From Candidatus Segatella papionis (GTDB taxonomy: Bacteria > Bacteroidota > Bacteroidia > Bacteroidales > Bacteroidaceae): a stretch of DNA of 39,850 bases. Position 1 is the first letter of the stretch, and the number at the start of each line of letters is the position of its first letter. The translations under genes were made by a program, and so were the position numbers. This document shows positions 8,531 to 16,976 of this stretch, piece after piece. The stretch is from the NCBI GenBank assembly GCA_002297965.1, contig DBLF01000096.1, positions 1 to 39,850 of the forward strand, read 5' to 3'. Below the pieces are notes generated by a model. That model saw only the letters and a list, made by a program, of their open reading frames with translations, was not told the DNA's origin and did not search any database.

Positions 8531-10747
8531 TTAGTTTCCCAATTCCAACTGATTCTTCACAAGGTTATAGTATGCCCCTCGCTTGGCGGTCAAAGACTCA
8601 TGGTTACCTACCTCAACCACCTTTCCATGGTCTAGCACGATGATTTGGTCGGCATTCTTCACCGTACTCAGGCGATGAGCCACTATCACTACCGTCTTGC
8701 CTTGATAAAACTTATCAAGGTTCTCCACAATATTCCGCTCATTGTTGGCATCCAGCGAATTAGTAGCCTCATCAAGGAAGATGTAATCGGGATTCTTATA
8801 CACCGCCCTCGCTATCAGGATGCGTTGCTTCTGTCCTTGGCTCAATCCTACCCCATCACGACCTATCTTGGTATTGAACTTCAGCGGCAGTGCCATCACG
8901 TAATCCTTGATACAAGCTATCTCGGCTGCTTTCATCAATCGCTCTCGATTAACTTCCGCATCATCCACGGCAATGTTGCGCTCGATGCTCTCAGAGAAGA
9001 TGACACCCTCTTGCATCACTACGCCGCATTGTCTGCGCCACCATTTCTTGTTGAGCTGGTTGATGTCGGTTTCGCCTATCGTGATTTTGCCTTCCAATAC
9101 CGAATAGTAACCGAGCATCAATCGGATGAGCGTGGTTTTCCCGCTACCCGATGCTCCCACTATCGCCGTCACCTTGCCTTGTGGGATATGAATATCCACC
9201 CCGTCTATCGTCTTTCGGAGAGCATGAGGATCATACTTGAACATAATATGGTCGATATGAATGCCATCCTCGGGATGGTCAAGGTTCGTCTTCAATCCAT
9301 CTTTTCCATTCTCATCATCCATCTGGTGAATCTCATTGATTCGCTCCAAACTAATCTTCACATCTTGCACGGAATAGAAGAAGTTCATGAGTTGCTCAAC
9401 TGGCGAGTTGAGCTGTCCGATGATATATTGCACGGCGAGCATCATACCCAAGGTCATCTGACCATGGATAACAGCTGTAGCTGCCACCACCGTCACCACG
9501 ATGTTCTTCACCTCGTTGATAAAGATGCTTCCTGCCTCCTGTGTCTGCTGGAGTTTGAGGGATTTCTGCTGCACCTTGAAAAGGTTGACCTGAGTCTCCT
9601 CCCACTCCTTTCGCTTGCGCTGCTCGCAATCCTGCAACTTGATTTCTTGCATGGAAGTGATAAACTCGTAGGTTCGGTTGTTGTTGATGGCTTGCTGTTC
9701 GAAGAGTTCATAATCGAGCACCTTTCTTCGACTCAGGAAGAGAGCCATCCAGCCACCATACAAAACACTACCCAACAAGAAGATAGCAAACACCACCTTA
9801 TTATATATAAAGAGCACCACCGAGAACACCACGAAGGTAAGCATGGCAAAGGTGATGTTGAGCGTCTGCTGCGTAAGGAAGTTGTTCACACGGCTATGGT
9901 CGTTCATTCTCTGCATCAAGTCACCCATCAGCTTGGTGTCGAAGAACGACATCGGGAGTTTCAAGAGCTTGATGAAGAAATCACTCACCAAGGAGATATT
10001 GATGCGCATGGAGATTCGGAGCAAGCACCATCGACGGGCAAAGTCTATCGCTGTTCGGCTGATGGTAAGCACTAACTGCCCCAAGAGAATCAACCAGATG
10101 AACCCGATGTCTTGGTTCTTGATACCAACATCCACGATGGACTGTGTAAGGAAAGGCAACGCCAACTGCAAGGCACTCCCCACCAGCAGTCCCAAGACTA
10201 TCCAAGAGAAAGCCTTGCGGTATTTCTTGAAATATCCGAAGAGGAACTTGAAGGAACGCTGCTCCTTCCGATTCTCCCCTTCTTCCATCTGATAAGTAAA
10301 GAAAGCAGGAGTGGTCTCGAAGAACATTGCGATGCCCTTGTCCTCGCCATTGGAGCGAGTACTTATCCAATGCCGTTTGAACTCTTCTAGATTATAAGTT
10401 GTCTTGCCCTTGCCTGGGTCTGCGATATAGAATTTCTTTCCTTTCTTAACTTTGTATAATACTACGAAGTGGTTCTGATTCCAATGAAGGATGCATGGCA
10501 AAGGTGCTTCAGCTAGCATTACAATGGTTGCCCTTGTACTTATCGTGTGCAATCCAAGTGTGTTAGCCGCTTCATTCATACCAAGCATAGAAACACCCTC
10601 CGTGGTAGCAAAACAAAGTTTCGACAGAGAATCCAAGGTGTATTCTCTGCCGAAATACTTACATATCATCTGCAAACAAGCTATTCCACATTGCATAGAG
10701 TCGTGTTGATGCATAAATGGGAATTTATTATTGACTCGTATGTTCAT
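8531..10747 (-). CDS. Peptidase-containing ABC exporter (C39 domain) for a GG-leader peptide
   Basis: A 738-residue three-domain exporter. The N-terminal C39 peptidase has Gln14, catalytic Cys20 (DSMQCGIAC), His93 (WNQNHFVVL) and Asp110 (IADPGKG). A six-helix membrane domain follows (for example AFSWIVLGLLVGSALQLALPF). The C-terminal ATPase has GASGSGKTT (Walker A), LSQGQKQR (signature), YIFLDEATNSLD (Walker B) and VIVAHRLSTV (switch His). Such proteins cut double-glycine leaders and export the product across the inner membrane. The ATG at 10747 begins one base after the TAG of the outer-membrane protein gene, so the genes are translationally coupled; a longer frame would need a GTG. A spot count of one 60-bp line gave 50% GC against 37% for the upstream barrel gene. 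No HlyD-type adaptor gene is present. Confidence 0.93.
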   Translation of the reverse strand: MNIRVNNKFPFMHQHDSMQCGIACLQMICKYFGREYTLDSLSKLCFATTEGVSMLGMNEAANTLGLHTISTRATIVMLAEAPLPCILHWNQNHFVVLYKVKKGKKFYIADPGKGKTTYNLEEFKRHWISTRSNGEDKGIAMFFETTPAFFTYQMEEGENRKEQRSFKFLFGYFKKYRKAFSWIVLGLLVGSALQLALPFLTQSIVDVGIKNQDIGFIWLILLGQLVLTISRTAIDFARRWCLLRISMRINISLVSDFFIKLLKLPMSFFDTKLMGDLMQRMNDHSRVNNFLTQQTLNITFAMLTFVVFSVVLFIYNKVVFAIFLLGSVLYGGWMALFLSRRKVLDYELFEQQAINNNRTYEFITSMQEIKLQDCEQRKRKEWEETQVNLFKVQQKSLKLQQTQEAGSIFINEVKNIVVTVVAATAVIHGQMTLGMMLAVQYIIGQLNSPVEQLMNFFYSVQDVKISLERINEIHQMDDENGKDGLKTNLDHPEDGIHIDHIMFKYDPHALRKTIDGVDIHIPQGKVTAIVGASGSGKTTLIRLMLGYYSVLEGKITIGETDINQLNKKWWRRQCGVVMQEGVIFSESIERNIAVDDAEVNRERLMKAAEIACIKDYVMALPLKFNTKIGRDGVGLSQGQKQRILIARAVYKNPDYIFLDEATNSLDANNERNIVENLDKFYQGKTVVIVAHRLSTVKNADQIIVLDHGKVVEVGNHESLTAKRGAYYNLVKNQLELGN

Positions 10748-10748
10748 A

Positions 10749-13097
10749 CTACAATCGATTTCGTTCTGATTGTCCAGCTTCACTGGTTCTATTTTTTACC
10801 GATACCGAATTCATGTGAAAAACGACACGTGCATAAAAGCCAAAAGAGTCTACATCATTTAATTTGGCATAATTTATATCTTTTATATTTAAATACCATT
10901 TTTCTCTATCTGTTTTTAATAAATTATTGCCACCAATATAAAAATCCCATTTCTTTATACTTTTTCTAATATAGCATGATAAAATAGCAAATGATTTACT
11001 ATACTCAGCTTGCCAGTTTCCTGAAGTTTTCCCATTCATGTTAATGCATAACAAGTAATTATGGGGAAACGTTATGGAATTCTTCCAAGAGTAAATAAAT
11101 CTTGGTTTATTGTATTGCTTCTCAGAAAAAGAAAAAAACTGTTTGTAATAACCTAATCCAAGAGAAGGCTTCCATATATGTATGGTGGGAGAATAGGATA
11201 AGTATAGTGTACATAATTTTCTATTATTATTTGTTGGAGCAAATAATACAACAGGCATACTTTTATAATGTTGGATACAAACAATTTGCTCATCATCATT
11301 TTTACTAAAATCGCAATTAAAAGCGAAATCACGATATTTCATAAGAAAACTTATTTGATGTGTATATGTTTGTTTTAATTCAGGATTTCCACTTTCATAA
11401 CTAAATTGACTATTATAGTCTATGCTATTTCGCAGATTCCAATAACTAGGGCGCTTGACTATAGTTCTATAAGCAAGAGAAATAGATGTTAATCCTTTTG
11501 CATAATTAAATGAAGCTACAGGAAAAAAGTTTCTATAGTTTTTACTTTGTCCCTCTATTTTCTCTTGTTCCACAAAATAGTCGTACTTTAAGTATTCGTA
11601 TCTTACTCCTAAACTGACATTAAAATTACCAAAATTTATGTTATAACTGACAAATGGATTTATTGCCATTTGTCTCACCTGGTTAGAATTGTCCGATAAA
11701 CCTGTAGAGGTATCACTCTGTACTTTATATTCCTGTTCATTATTGGTGTACGAACATTCTATACCAGAAGAGATTTTTCCAAAGGGCATAACAACATCAA
11801 TGTAGCCTTTAGCTGCACTAAGAAAAGAAGAGCTTTTAGTATTGCTACATACAATATTTTCCCTTAAAGTTCCATTCTCTTCCTCAGTTTCGTCAAAAGT
11901 TATCTTTTGTGCTAAAACGATTCCATCTACATGGACTTTTGCTTTATCAGAAATCTTATAATCCCAAAAAGAAGATAATTCATGACTGATATTCTTTGCA
12001 TTCCTCTCCATATCTGAATCATATATACTCAATTGATTACCAAAATCCGATTGATTACTATTTAAAGTATAAGTGTTGTTTAGAGGAGTCTTATACATAG
12101 TATATTTTACTCCGAATTCTCTTTTTTTCGTGGGCAAACGATTTATACCCAAAGAAAAATCAAAAGACTTGGACTTGCCTTTTATTATACCAGAATTTTG
12201 CACGGAAATATCTTGACTATCATAAACAAAAGATAAATTATTATCTTGATTTTGGGTATACATACTTCCTGTCATACCAAAAGATGCAAAACTTTCCCAA
12301 CCATTTTTTCGCCAAATGGACTTTAGATTACCATATTGCGCCCAATCTCTATTTTTCCTTGCATATAAAGTTGCAGTTAATCCCAACATATCTTTTGTCG
12401 ACTTGATGGTATTTATTCTAATCACAGACTGAGAACTCGCACTATACATGCTTCCGGGATGTAAAATAACTTCTACAGATTTTATTTCATCACTCTTAAT
12501 TTCTCTCAATTCCTTGGTATCATAAACCTGTTTACTATTTACAAATATAATAGGATTTCCTCCTCCAATGACTTCTATGTTTCTGTCATTTGCAGAAACA
12601 AAAGGTATTTGATTTAACACATCATATGTCGTACCTAGTTTTGCTAATGTTGTATTTTGAACATTAGCTATAATTCCTTCATTAGTAACTTTAAGTGTAG
12701 GCTTTGCTGCTCGTACCACGACTTCATTGAGTTCCTTCGTTTCGGATACCAAATGAATTATTTGCTCCTTTTCATATAAACATTCTTGAAACTTAGTTTG
12801 GTACCCCATACAACTAACACGAAGCAATTGATTCTGCTGGTGAAGATTTTTTATTGAAAATTTACCATTGGCATCAGTCACGGTCCCTATAACAAATGAA
12901 GAATCTACAGAAGAACATATTACAACATTTGCATAAGGTAAAGGAGTTCCTAAAGAATCAACGACCATTCCATAAGTATTCGTACTATCTGGTGTTTCAC
13001 AAGTTGCAGAAACATCATTTTGCGAAAGAAAGGCACTTGCTCCATAGCAAGTACCTATCACAAAACAAGCAAACAATATCAAATATAGTCTTTTCAT
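10749..13097 (-). CDS. Outer-membrane beta-barrel protein with carboxypeptidase-regulatory-like domain
   Basis: A 782-residue protein. It has a signal peptide (residues 1 to about 19, LILFACFVIGTCYGASA), a CarboxypepD_reg-like fold at about 42-110 (GTPLPYANVVICSSVDSSFVIGTVTDANGKFSIKNL), a plug-like region (LNEVVVRAAKP...SDEIKSVEVILHPGS) and a long C-terminal region of alternating aromatic strands. This matches the OMP_b-brl_3 type of TonB-dependent-receptor-like barrel. It overlaps the radical SAM gene by 4 bp and is followed after 1 bp by the exporter. I infer that it carries the matured peptide through the outer membrane or takes up its ligand. The gene is visibly AT-rich (22 of 60 GC in one sampled line). 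Confidence 0.85.
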   Translation of the reverse strand: MKRLYLILFACFVIGTCYGASAFLSQNDVSATCETPDSTNTYGMVVDSLGTPLPYANVVICSSVDSSFVIGTVTDANGKFSIKNLHQQNQLLRVSCMGYQTKFQECLYEKEQIIHLVSETKELNEVVVRAAKPTLKVTNEGIIANVQNTTLAKLGTTYDVLNQIPFVSANDRNIEVIGGGNPIIFVNSKQVYDTKELREIKSDEIKSVEVILHPGSMYSASSQSVIRINTIKSTKDMLGLTATLYARKNRDWAQYGNLKSIWRKNGWESFASFGMTGSMYTQNQDNNLSFVYDSQDISVQNSGIIKGKSKSFDFSLGINRLPTKKREFGVKYTMYKTPLNNTYTLNSNQSDFGNQLSIYDSDMERNAKNISHELSSFWDYKISDKAKVHVDGIVLAQKITFDETEEENGTLRENIVCSNTKSSSFLSAAKGYIDVVMPFGKISSGIECSYTNNEQEYKVQSDTSTGLSDNSNQVRQMAINPFVSYNINFGNFNVSLGVRYEYLKYDYFVEQEKIEGQSKNYRNFFPVASFNYAKGLTSISLAYRTIVKRPSYWNLRNSIDYNSQFSYESGNPELKQTYTHQISFLMKYRDFAFNCDFSKNDDEQIVCIQHYKSMPVVLFAPTNNNRKLCTLYLSYSPTIHIWKPSLGLGYYKQFFSFSEKQYNKPRFIYSWKNSITFPHNYLLCINMNGKTSGNWQAEYSKSFAILSCYIRKSIKKWDFYIGGNNLLKTDREKWYLNIKDINYAKLNDVDSFGFYARVVFHMNSVSVKNRTSEAGQSERNRL

Positions 13098-14422
13098 ATT
13101 TTTTCAATTGAAGTTATACCTTTTACATGTTCATAATGACGAATTAAACATTCGGTCAAAAATTCCTTGTTTGCTCGTTTATCGTTACGTACAGCACACA
13201 AATCATACTGACCTCCATCATATTTATTTCTTAAGCGATATTGTGGACAACCTCCATCACAAATTGGGAAGAAAAAACAATCCTTGCATTTCTGTTCCTC
13301 AAACATTGTTCCTTCGGTAAGGTATCGCCCCAACAATTCTTCGTTATTCAATTTATTATCTCCAAGATAACCTATTGCTTTATCCAAATTACTTACATCA
13401 TTCCAACACTTATAAATTTCTCCTTCAGGACCAATTATGTAAGAATTCTTACGAACGGCACTACAAGATTTTGTACGATGTTCTGGGAAATAAGACACAG
13501 GCAAACCATACTTCTCCAACTCAAAATAAAATCTTCTCTTAGAATCTTCAACTAGCGTTGGTGAAGCCATATTTGTATGCGTTTCATTATCAATACGGAC
13601 AAAACCTGGATAGACATATACCTTTTTACCTTTCCAACGCTCCATGAACTCTTTATGCAAAATTGGGAACATGTCTTTGTTAGCCTCATCAATATTTATT
13701 CTAATAAAAACTTTGGTTTCTGGCAGTTCCTGCACTATACGATCTATGTTATTCAAAATTGTATCGTACGTATTATGATCAGAAGCCGAATATCTTATCT
13801 TATTATGGAACTCTTTTGTACCATCAATTGTTATTTGAATATCTGATAGAGGATGTTCTTTAAAGAACATACATTTCTCCTCATCAAACAAATAACCATT
13901 TGTAACAATGGACTGACTATGTATTTTAAGATTACACTTTGTCTCTATCTTATGTAAGATTTGCTTCACTTTACCAAAAGCCAACAAAGGCTCACCACCA
14001 TACCACATTACATTTAACAGTTTAGCCCCATCATAAGCGTTGATAAAATCAATTAATTTTTCTTCCACTGCAACAGACATCGTTTTGTTAGTCTTATGCT
14101 CCTCAAAACAATATGGACATTTAAAATTACATGACGTAGTCGGAATTATCATCATCGACAATTTTGTAGAACAAAATCTCTCCAAGCAATTAAGAAGCTT
14201 ATTGCGCATATAATAAGCATATTTAGCTTTTTCCTCTACCAGTATCTTATTTTTCAATAGTAGGTCTTTACAATCCGAGGGCAAGTTATTGATTTTTGAC
14301 GAATCTAAAGACTCATATAAATCTTTTGAAACTTCAAAAAAACTATTTACCTCACTATTATAAACAAAAAAATGATTGTTATAAGTGAAGGTATGTGTAT
14401 ATAATGATTTAATTAATTCCAT
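13094..14422 (-). CDS. Radical SAM/SPASM peptide maturase
   Basis: A 442-residue radical SAM enzyme. The SAM-binding cluster motif CNFKCPYC has Cys98, Cys102 and Cys105. The SPASM domain is complete, with Cys320-x13-Gly-x4-Cys339, then Cys379-x2-Cys382-x5-Cys388-x3-Cys392, and a last Cys409, giving ligands for two auxiliary 4Fe-4S clusters. The N-terminal 70 residues (NHFFVYNSEVNSFFEVSKDLYESL) resemble the leader-recognition part of Bacteroidales peptide maturases. Such enzymes install thioether or carbon-carbon cross-links on ribosomal peptides. The gene begins 68 bp after the small CxxCxxC precursor gene and shares an ATGA overlap with the barrel gene downstream. The chemistry (sactipeptide, ranthipeptide or other) cannot be read from the sequence. 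Confidence 0.93.
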   Translation of the reverse strand: MELIKSLYTHTFTYNNHFFVYNSEVNSFFEVSKDLYESLDSSKINNLPSDCKDLLLKNKILVEEKAKYAYYMRNKLLNCLERFCSTKLSMMIIPTTSCNFKCPYCFEEHKTNKTMSVAVEEKLIDFINAYDGAKLLNVMWYGGEPLLAFGKVKQILHKIETKCNLKIHSQSIVTNGYLFDEEKCMFFKEHPLSDIQITIDGTKEFHNKIRYSASDHNTYDTILNNIDRIVQELPETKVFIRINIDEANKDMFPILHKEFMERWKGKKVYVYPGFVRIDNETHTNMASPTLVEDSKRRFYFELEKYGLPVSYFPEHRTKSCSAVRKNSYIIGPEGEIYKCWNDVSNLDKAIGYLGDNKLNNEELLGRYLTEGTMFEEQKCKDCFFFPICDGGCPQYRLRNKYDGGQYDLCAVRNDKRANKEFLTECLIRHYEHVKGITSIEKI

Positions 14423-14442
14423 AATAAAAAGTTTATTTTAAA

Positions 14443-14480
14443 GAGAATGTGCCATATAGTTTTTGATACGACACATTCTC
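14443..14480 (-). terminator. Hairpin between RiPP precursor and maturase (probable attenuator)
   Basis: GAGAATGTG at 14443-14451 pairs perfectly with CACATTCTC at 14472-14480, leaving a 20-nt loop. On the transcribed strand the stem is followed by TTTAAAATAAAC, which is T-rich but not a strong T-run. A leaky terminator here would let the precursor be made in excess over its enzyme, a common arrangement in peptide operons. Confidence 0.6.
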
Positions 14481-14490
14481 ATTTAAAGAT

Positions 14491-14676
14491 TTAGCCCATT
14501 GAAACCGAGAGCTTTTGATTTGAGTTACTTGAGTTATTTGAACCACCACAAGTATCACAATGATCACACTCACCCATGACAGATTCACTGTCAAAGATAC
14601 CACCGACGATTAAATCCAATGTGATTGGATTCATAACGTCGCCTTGCTCAATAACATTAAGAAAATTCTTATTCAT
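14491..14676 (-). CDS. RiPP precursor peptide with GG leader and CxxCxxC core
   Basis: A 61-residue peptide from the ATG at 14676; the longer frame would need a TTG. The leader (residues 1-26, MNKNFLNVIEQGDVMNP...) ends LDLIVGG, a double-glycine site of the kind cut by C39 peptidases. Cleavage there would free a 35-residue core. It contains GECDHCDTCGG (three Cys spaced CxxCxxC), followed by a Ser/Asn-rich stretch (SNNSSNSNQ) and the end KLSVSMG. The peptide lies directly upstream of a SPASM radical SAM gene and in the same operon as a C39 exporter, so precursor, maturase and protease are all accounted for. It resembles the GG-Bacteroidales precursor type in leader logic, but I do not recognise the core sequence. 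Confidence 0.82.
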   Translation of the reverse strand: MNKNFLNVIEQGDVMNPITLDLIVGGIFDSESVMGECDHCDTCGGSNNSSNSNQKLSVSMG

Positions 14677-14789
14677 GTTACATAACAATTTATGTTACTC
14701 CCTACTCGTAAGCTTTTCGGGATTCCGCTCCTTATTGCCAGTCTGGTCTGGATATAATCTTTGTCGACTAAATTATATTCTGTTCAAAT

Positions 14790-15164
14790 TTAAATGACTA
14801 TGGTGCCACAATAGCTTACATTATCTAACGCTATTGTTATTGAATAGGCTCCATTCTTCAACTCAGAAAGTTCTAGGCGATGACTTCCATTTCCCTCAAC
14901 AATAAAAGTTGAATTTGCAACAATACTACCTGTTACATCTATAATGACTACATTTACTTCACCATCATATTTGCTAATGTTTACTGCAAGGCTGTTATTA
15001 TCTAAACTTGCAGTAACGCTAGGTTCTATTGTTCGTGTTCCTAAATGTGCTCCTTTTTGGTAAATAGGAATATCTTGGGCTTTTGGAGCTTCCCCTGCTT
15101 TCACTTGGCTAGAAGTAAAAAGCAATAACAGCAGAAACGAAATAAACAGTTTTACCTTCTTCAT
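14790..15164 (-). CDS. Secreted DUF3244 protein
   Basis: A 124-residue protein with a clear signal peptide (KKVKLFISFLLLLLFTSSQVKA). A small beta-rich domain follows, with NSLAVNISKYDGEVNVVIIDVTGSIVANSTF and HRLELSELKNGAYSITIALDN, which is the pattern of the DUF3244 family in Bacteroidetes. The function is unknown; the fold resembles a short immunoglobulin-like or C-terminal sorting-like domain. It is the first gene after the RiPP promoter (TTTG, 20 bp, TAATTTTG at 15200-15231), with the start codon about 29 nt from the expected transcript start. The precursor gene follows 113 bp later. It might act as a periplasmic partner or immunity factor for the peptide, but that is only inference from position. 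Confidence 0.8.
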   Translation of the reverse strand: MKKVKLFISFLLLLLFTSSQVKAGEAPKAQDIPIYQKGAHLGTRTIEPSVTASLDNNSLAVNISKYDGEVNVVIIDVTGSIVANSTFIVEGNGSHRLELSELKNGAYSITIALDNVSYCGTIVI

Positions 15165-15199
15165 AATCTTACCTTTTAGATGTTATTGAATCTCGGCTG

Positions 15200-15231
15200 C
15201 AAAATTACATAGTTTTCCAATTCCATCCAAA
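15200..15231 (-). promoter_or_regulatory. Promoter of the RiPP biosynthetic operon
   Basis: On the minus strand a -33 TTTG (15228-15231) is followed after 20 bp by a -7 TAATTTTG (15200-15207), a good match to the Bacteroidetes consensus. Transcription would start near 15193, about 29 nt before the DUF3244 start codon. The TTTAGA-AGG-TCTAAA palindrome lies about 82 bp upstream of the -33 box. Confidence 0.7.
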
Positions 15232-15300
15232 TAAAGCAGGTCTATTTCTATGCCATCACACAAATTATATATAATTCTAAAAATTAAGCACTTATAATTG

Positions 15301-15309
15301 CCCCCCCCC
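15301..15309. repeat. Homopolymer of nine C/G
   Basis: Nine consecutive C on the plus strand (G on the transcribed strand) lie between the TPR-HTH regulator gene and the RiPP promoter, next to the TTTAGA/TCTAAA palindrome. G/C runs of this length are prone to slippage. Here a length change would alter the spacing of upstream sites rather than a reading frame. Confidence 0.8.
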
Positions 15310-15312
15310 AGA

Positions 15313-15330
15313 TTTAGAAGGTCTAAAAAG
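15313..15330. promoter_or_regulatory. Operator-like palindrome TTTAGA-AGG-TCTAAA
   Basis: A perfect 6-bp inverted repeat with a 3-bp centre (15313-15327), extended on the right to GTCTAAAAAG (15321-15330). The same GTCTAAAAA core is found twice, and its reverse complement once, upstream of the TPR-HTH regulator gene, so this may be that regulator's binding site at the RiPP operon. Confidence 0.5.
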
Positions 15331-15350
15331 TACTATATAGCCCCCTATTC

Positions 15351-16952
15351 CTAGAAGCTTTCTATGTAATTACGAAGCGAAAAATGCTCATTTTTTATGC
15401 CAACCTTATCCTTGTATAAGAACAATTTTTGTTTGATAGCCTTCTCACTCACACAATAGATGGACGCTAAAGTCTTTTGTGATAGCTTTAAACGTAGTAG
15501 CATCATTAATCGCAAATCTGCCTTAGACAAATTTGGATGCTTCTGTTTTAGCCTAGACACGAACAAATCCTCTACACTATCCAAGAAAACTTCCAGCTCT
15601 GTCCAATCACTATCAGAAAGAACTATATGCTTGCTCTCATTAGGAACTATAGAATTTAGCTTTTCTACGACCTCTATCTTCTTCTGTAAATAGTTACGCA
15701 TTACTGTTAATTGCGCATCCCTATGCGAAAGTTCTTCTTGGTGTAACATTTCCATCATTTGCTGCTTTTCCTGTTCATGAGCTATGCGAGCTAATGACAG
15801 TTTTCGATACGACCAATAAGCATACAAAACAAAAGAAATAAGTATCAAGCCCAAAAGTACTACCAATCCGAATACCCAACGCTGCAATTCTGCTTTTCCT
15901 TGCATTTTTGCTCTTTCACTTTCTTTCACCAAAAAAGAAGAATAATAGGAAATCTTGGCTTTCGATGCTGTCCGATACATTTCTTGTAAGTAGCAACATG
16001 CAGAATCACTAAAAGTCTTAGCCATCCTATAATCTTGAGCTTTCGAAGCAGCTTGGCTTCGGGTATAAAATACAGAATAACGACCTTCTGCTGTTTTTGG
16101 AGTTGCTTGTTTCAACACTGCAAAAGCTTGCTTTATGGAATCTGCTAAAATATAAGCAGAAGCCAACATCAACTGACAGGAAAATCTATCGGTACCATTC
16201 AAATTATAAGCTTGCCGAGCATAAAACAGACAACTATCCTTTTCTCCTATTTCCTCAAATGTACTAGCTAAATCTTGACTCACATAAGATAATAATCCTT
16301 TATCGTCAGCATACATCGCCAACCTATATGCGTTCTTCTCTGCTTTTAATGCTTGTTGCAAACTATCAACATAAAAGAAATTCTCCCCTAACCTCAAATG
16401 CGCCGCCACCTTATTATATATGGTAACATTTGGCATAGACTCATACATCTTCACCAAAACCTTTGCATCGTTCAGTGCTTTATAAGGTGCCAACTGTTCC
16501 TCGACTTCTATCAACTTATCCAATGCCAAGCATTTTAGGCTCATATTATGAAGGCTGTCCGAAATAGAATATGACTTTTCCAAACAAACCTTAGCCTGCT
16601 CCATGCTATCATTCAGCAAGAAGTATTTTCCCATGTAATATAAGGCTGTAGCATAAAGCGAATCTTCTTGATGCTCCTCGTACCAATCATAAGCTATGCG
16701 AATCAAGGAATCATTGTCCACATCCAAGCCTGATTTGTCCTGTGCCATATAATAAGTGAGGGCATACTTCGCCATATCTTCCTCGGAAAGTTTCACTTGG
16801 TCTATATGGTTCAAAAACGCCAAGGCACTATCTGGCTTAGACGCTGCCAACGCATAAGCCAAGTCCAATTCCTTCTTATGACTTTGGTGGCATGATACCA
16901 ATACCGATGCCATCATAAATGCCCATATAACATAAAATGTTGCTCTTCTCAT
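15351..16952 (-). CDS. Membrane-anchored TPR sensor with C-terminal HTH (transcriptional regulator)
   Basis: A 533-residue protein from the ATG at 16952. That start places a TACTTTTG promoter element (16977-16984) just upstream, and a longer frame from 16979 would begin before the expected transcript start. The N-terminus is lipoprotein-like (AFMMASVLVSC, lipid Cys21). Tetratricopeptide-like helical repeats cover about 30-330, one membrane helix lies at about 359-379 (WVFGLVVLLGLILISFVLYAYW), then a coiled coil and a LuxR-like HTH near the C-terminus (LSKADLRLMMLLRLKLSQKTLASIYCVSEKAIKQKL). This sensor-outside, DNA-binder-inside plan is frequent in Bacteroidetes. Located directly upstream of the RiPP operon on the same strand, it is the obvious candidate regulator, perhaps sensing the exported peptide. 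Confidence 0.85.
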   Translation of the reverse strand: MRRATFYVIWAFMMASVLVSCHQSHKKELDLAYALAASKPDSALAFLNHIDQVKLSEEDMAKYALTYYMAQDKSGLDVDNDSLIRIAYDWYEEHQEDSLYATALYYMGKYFLLNDSMEQAKVCLEKSYSISDSLHNMSLKCLALDKLIEVEEQLAPYKALNDAKVLVKMYESMPNVTIYNKVAAHLRLGENFFYVDSLQQALKAEKNAYRLAMYADDKGLLSYVSQDLASTFEEIGEKDSCLFYARQAYNLNGTDRFSCQLMLASAYILADSIKQAFAVLKQATPKTAEGRYSVFYTRSQAASKAQDYRMAKTFSDSACCYLQEMYRTASKAKISYYSSFLVKESERAKMQGKAELQRWVFGLVVLLGLILISFVLYAYWSYRKLSLARIAHEQEKQQMMEMLHQEELSHRDAQLTVMRNYLQKKIEVVEKLNSIVPNESKHIVLSDSDWTELEVFLDSVEDLFVSRLKQKHPNLSKADLRLMMLLRLKLSQKTLASIYCVSEKAIKQKLFLYKDKVGIKNEHFSLRNYIESF

Positions 16953-16976
16953 ATTTCTATAGATGTTTTTAAAATG

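Noticed and set aside
8645..10075. Long plus-strand open frame (476 codons) opposite the ABC exporter
   Set aside because: Antisense shadow of a gene with clear C39 and ABC motifs; the product is His/Leu-rich nonsense.
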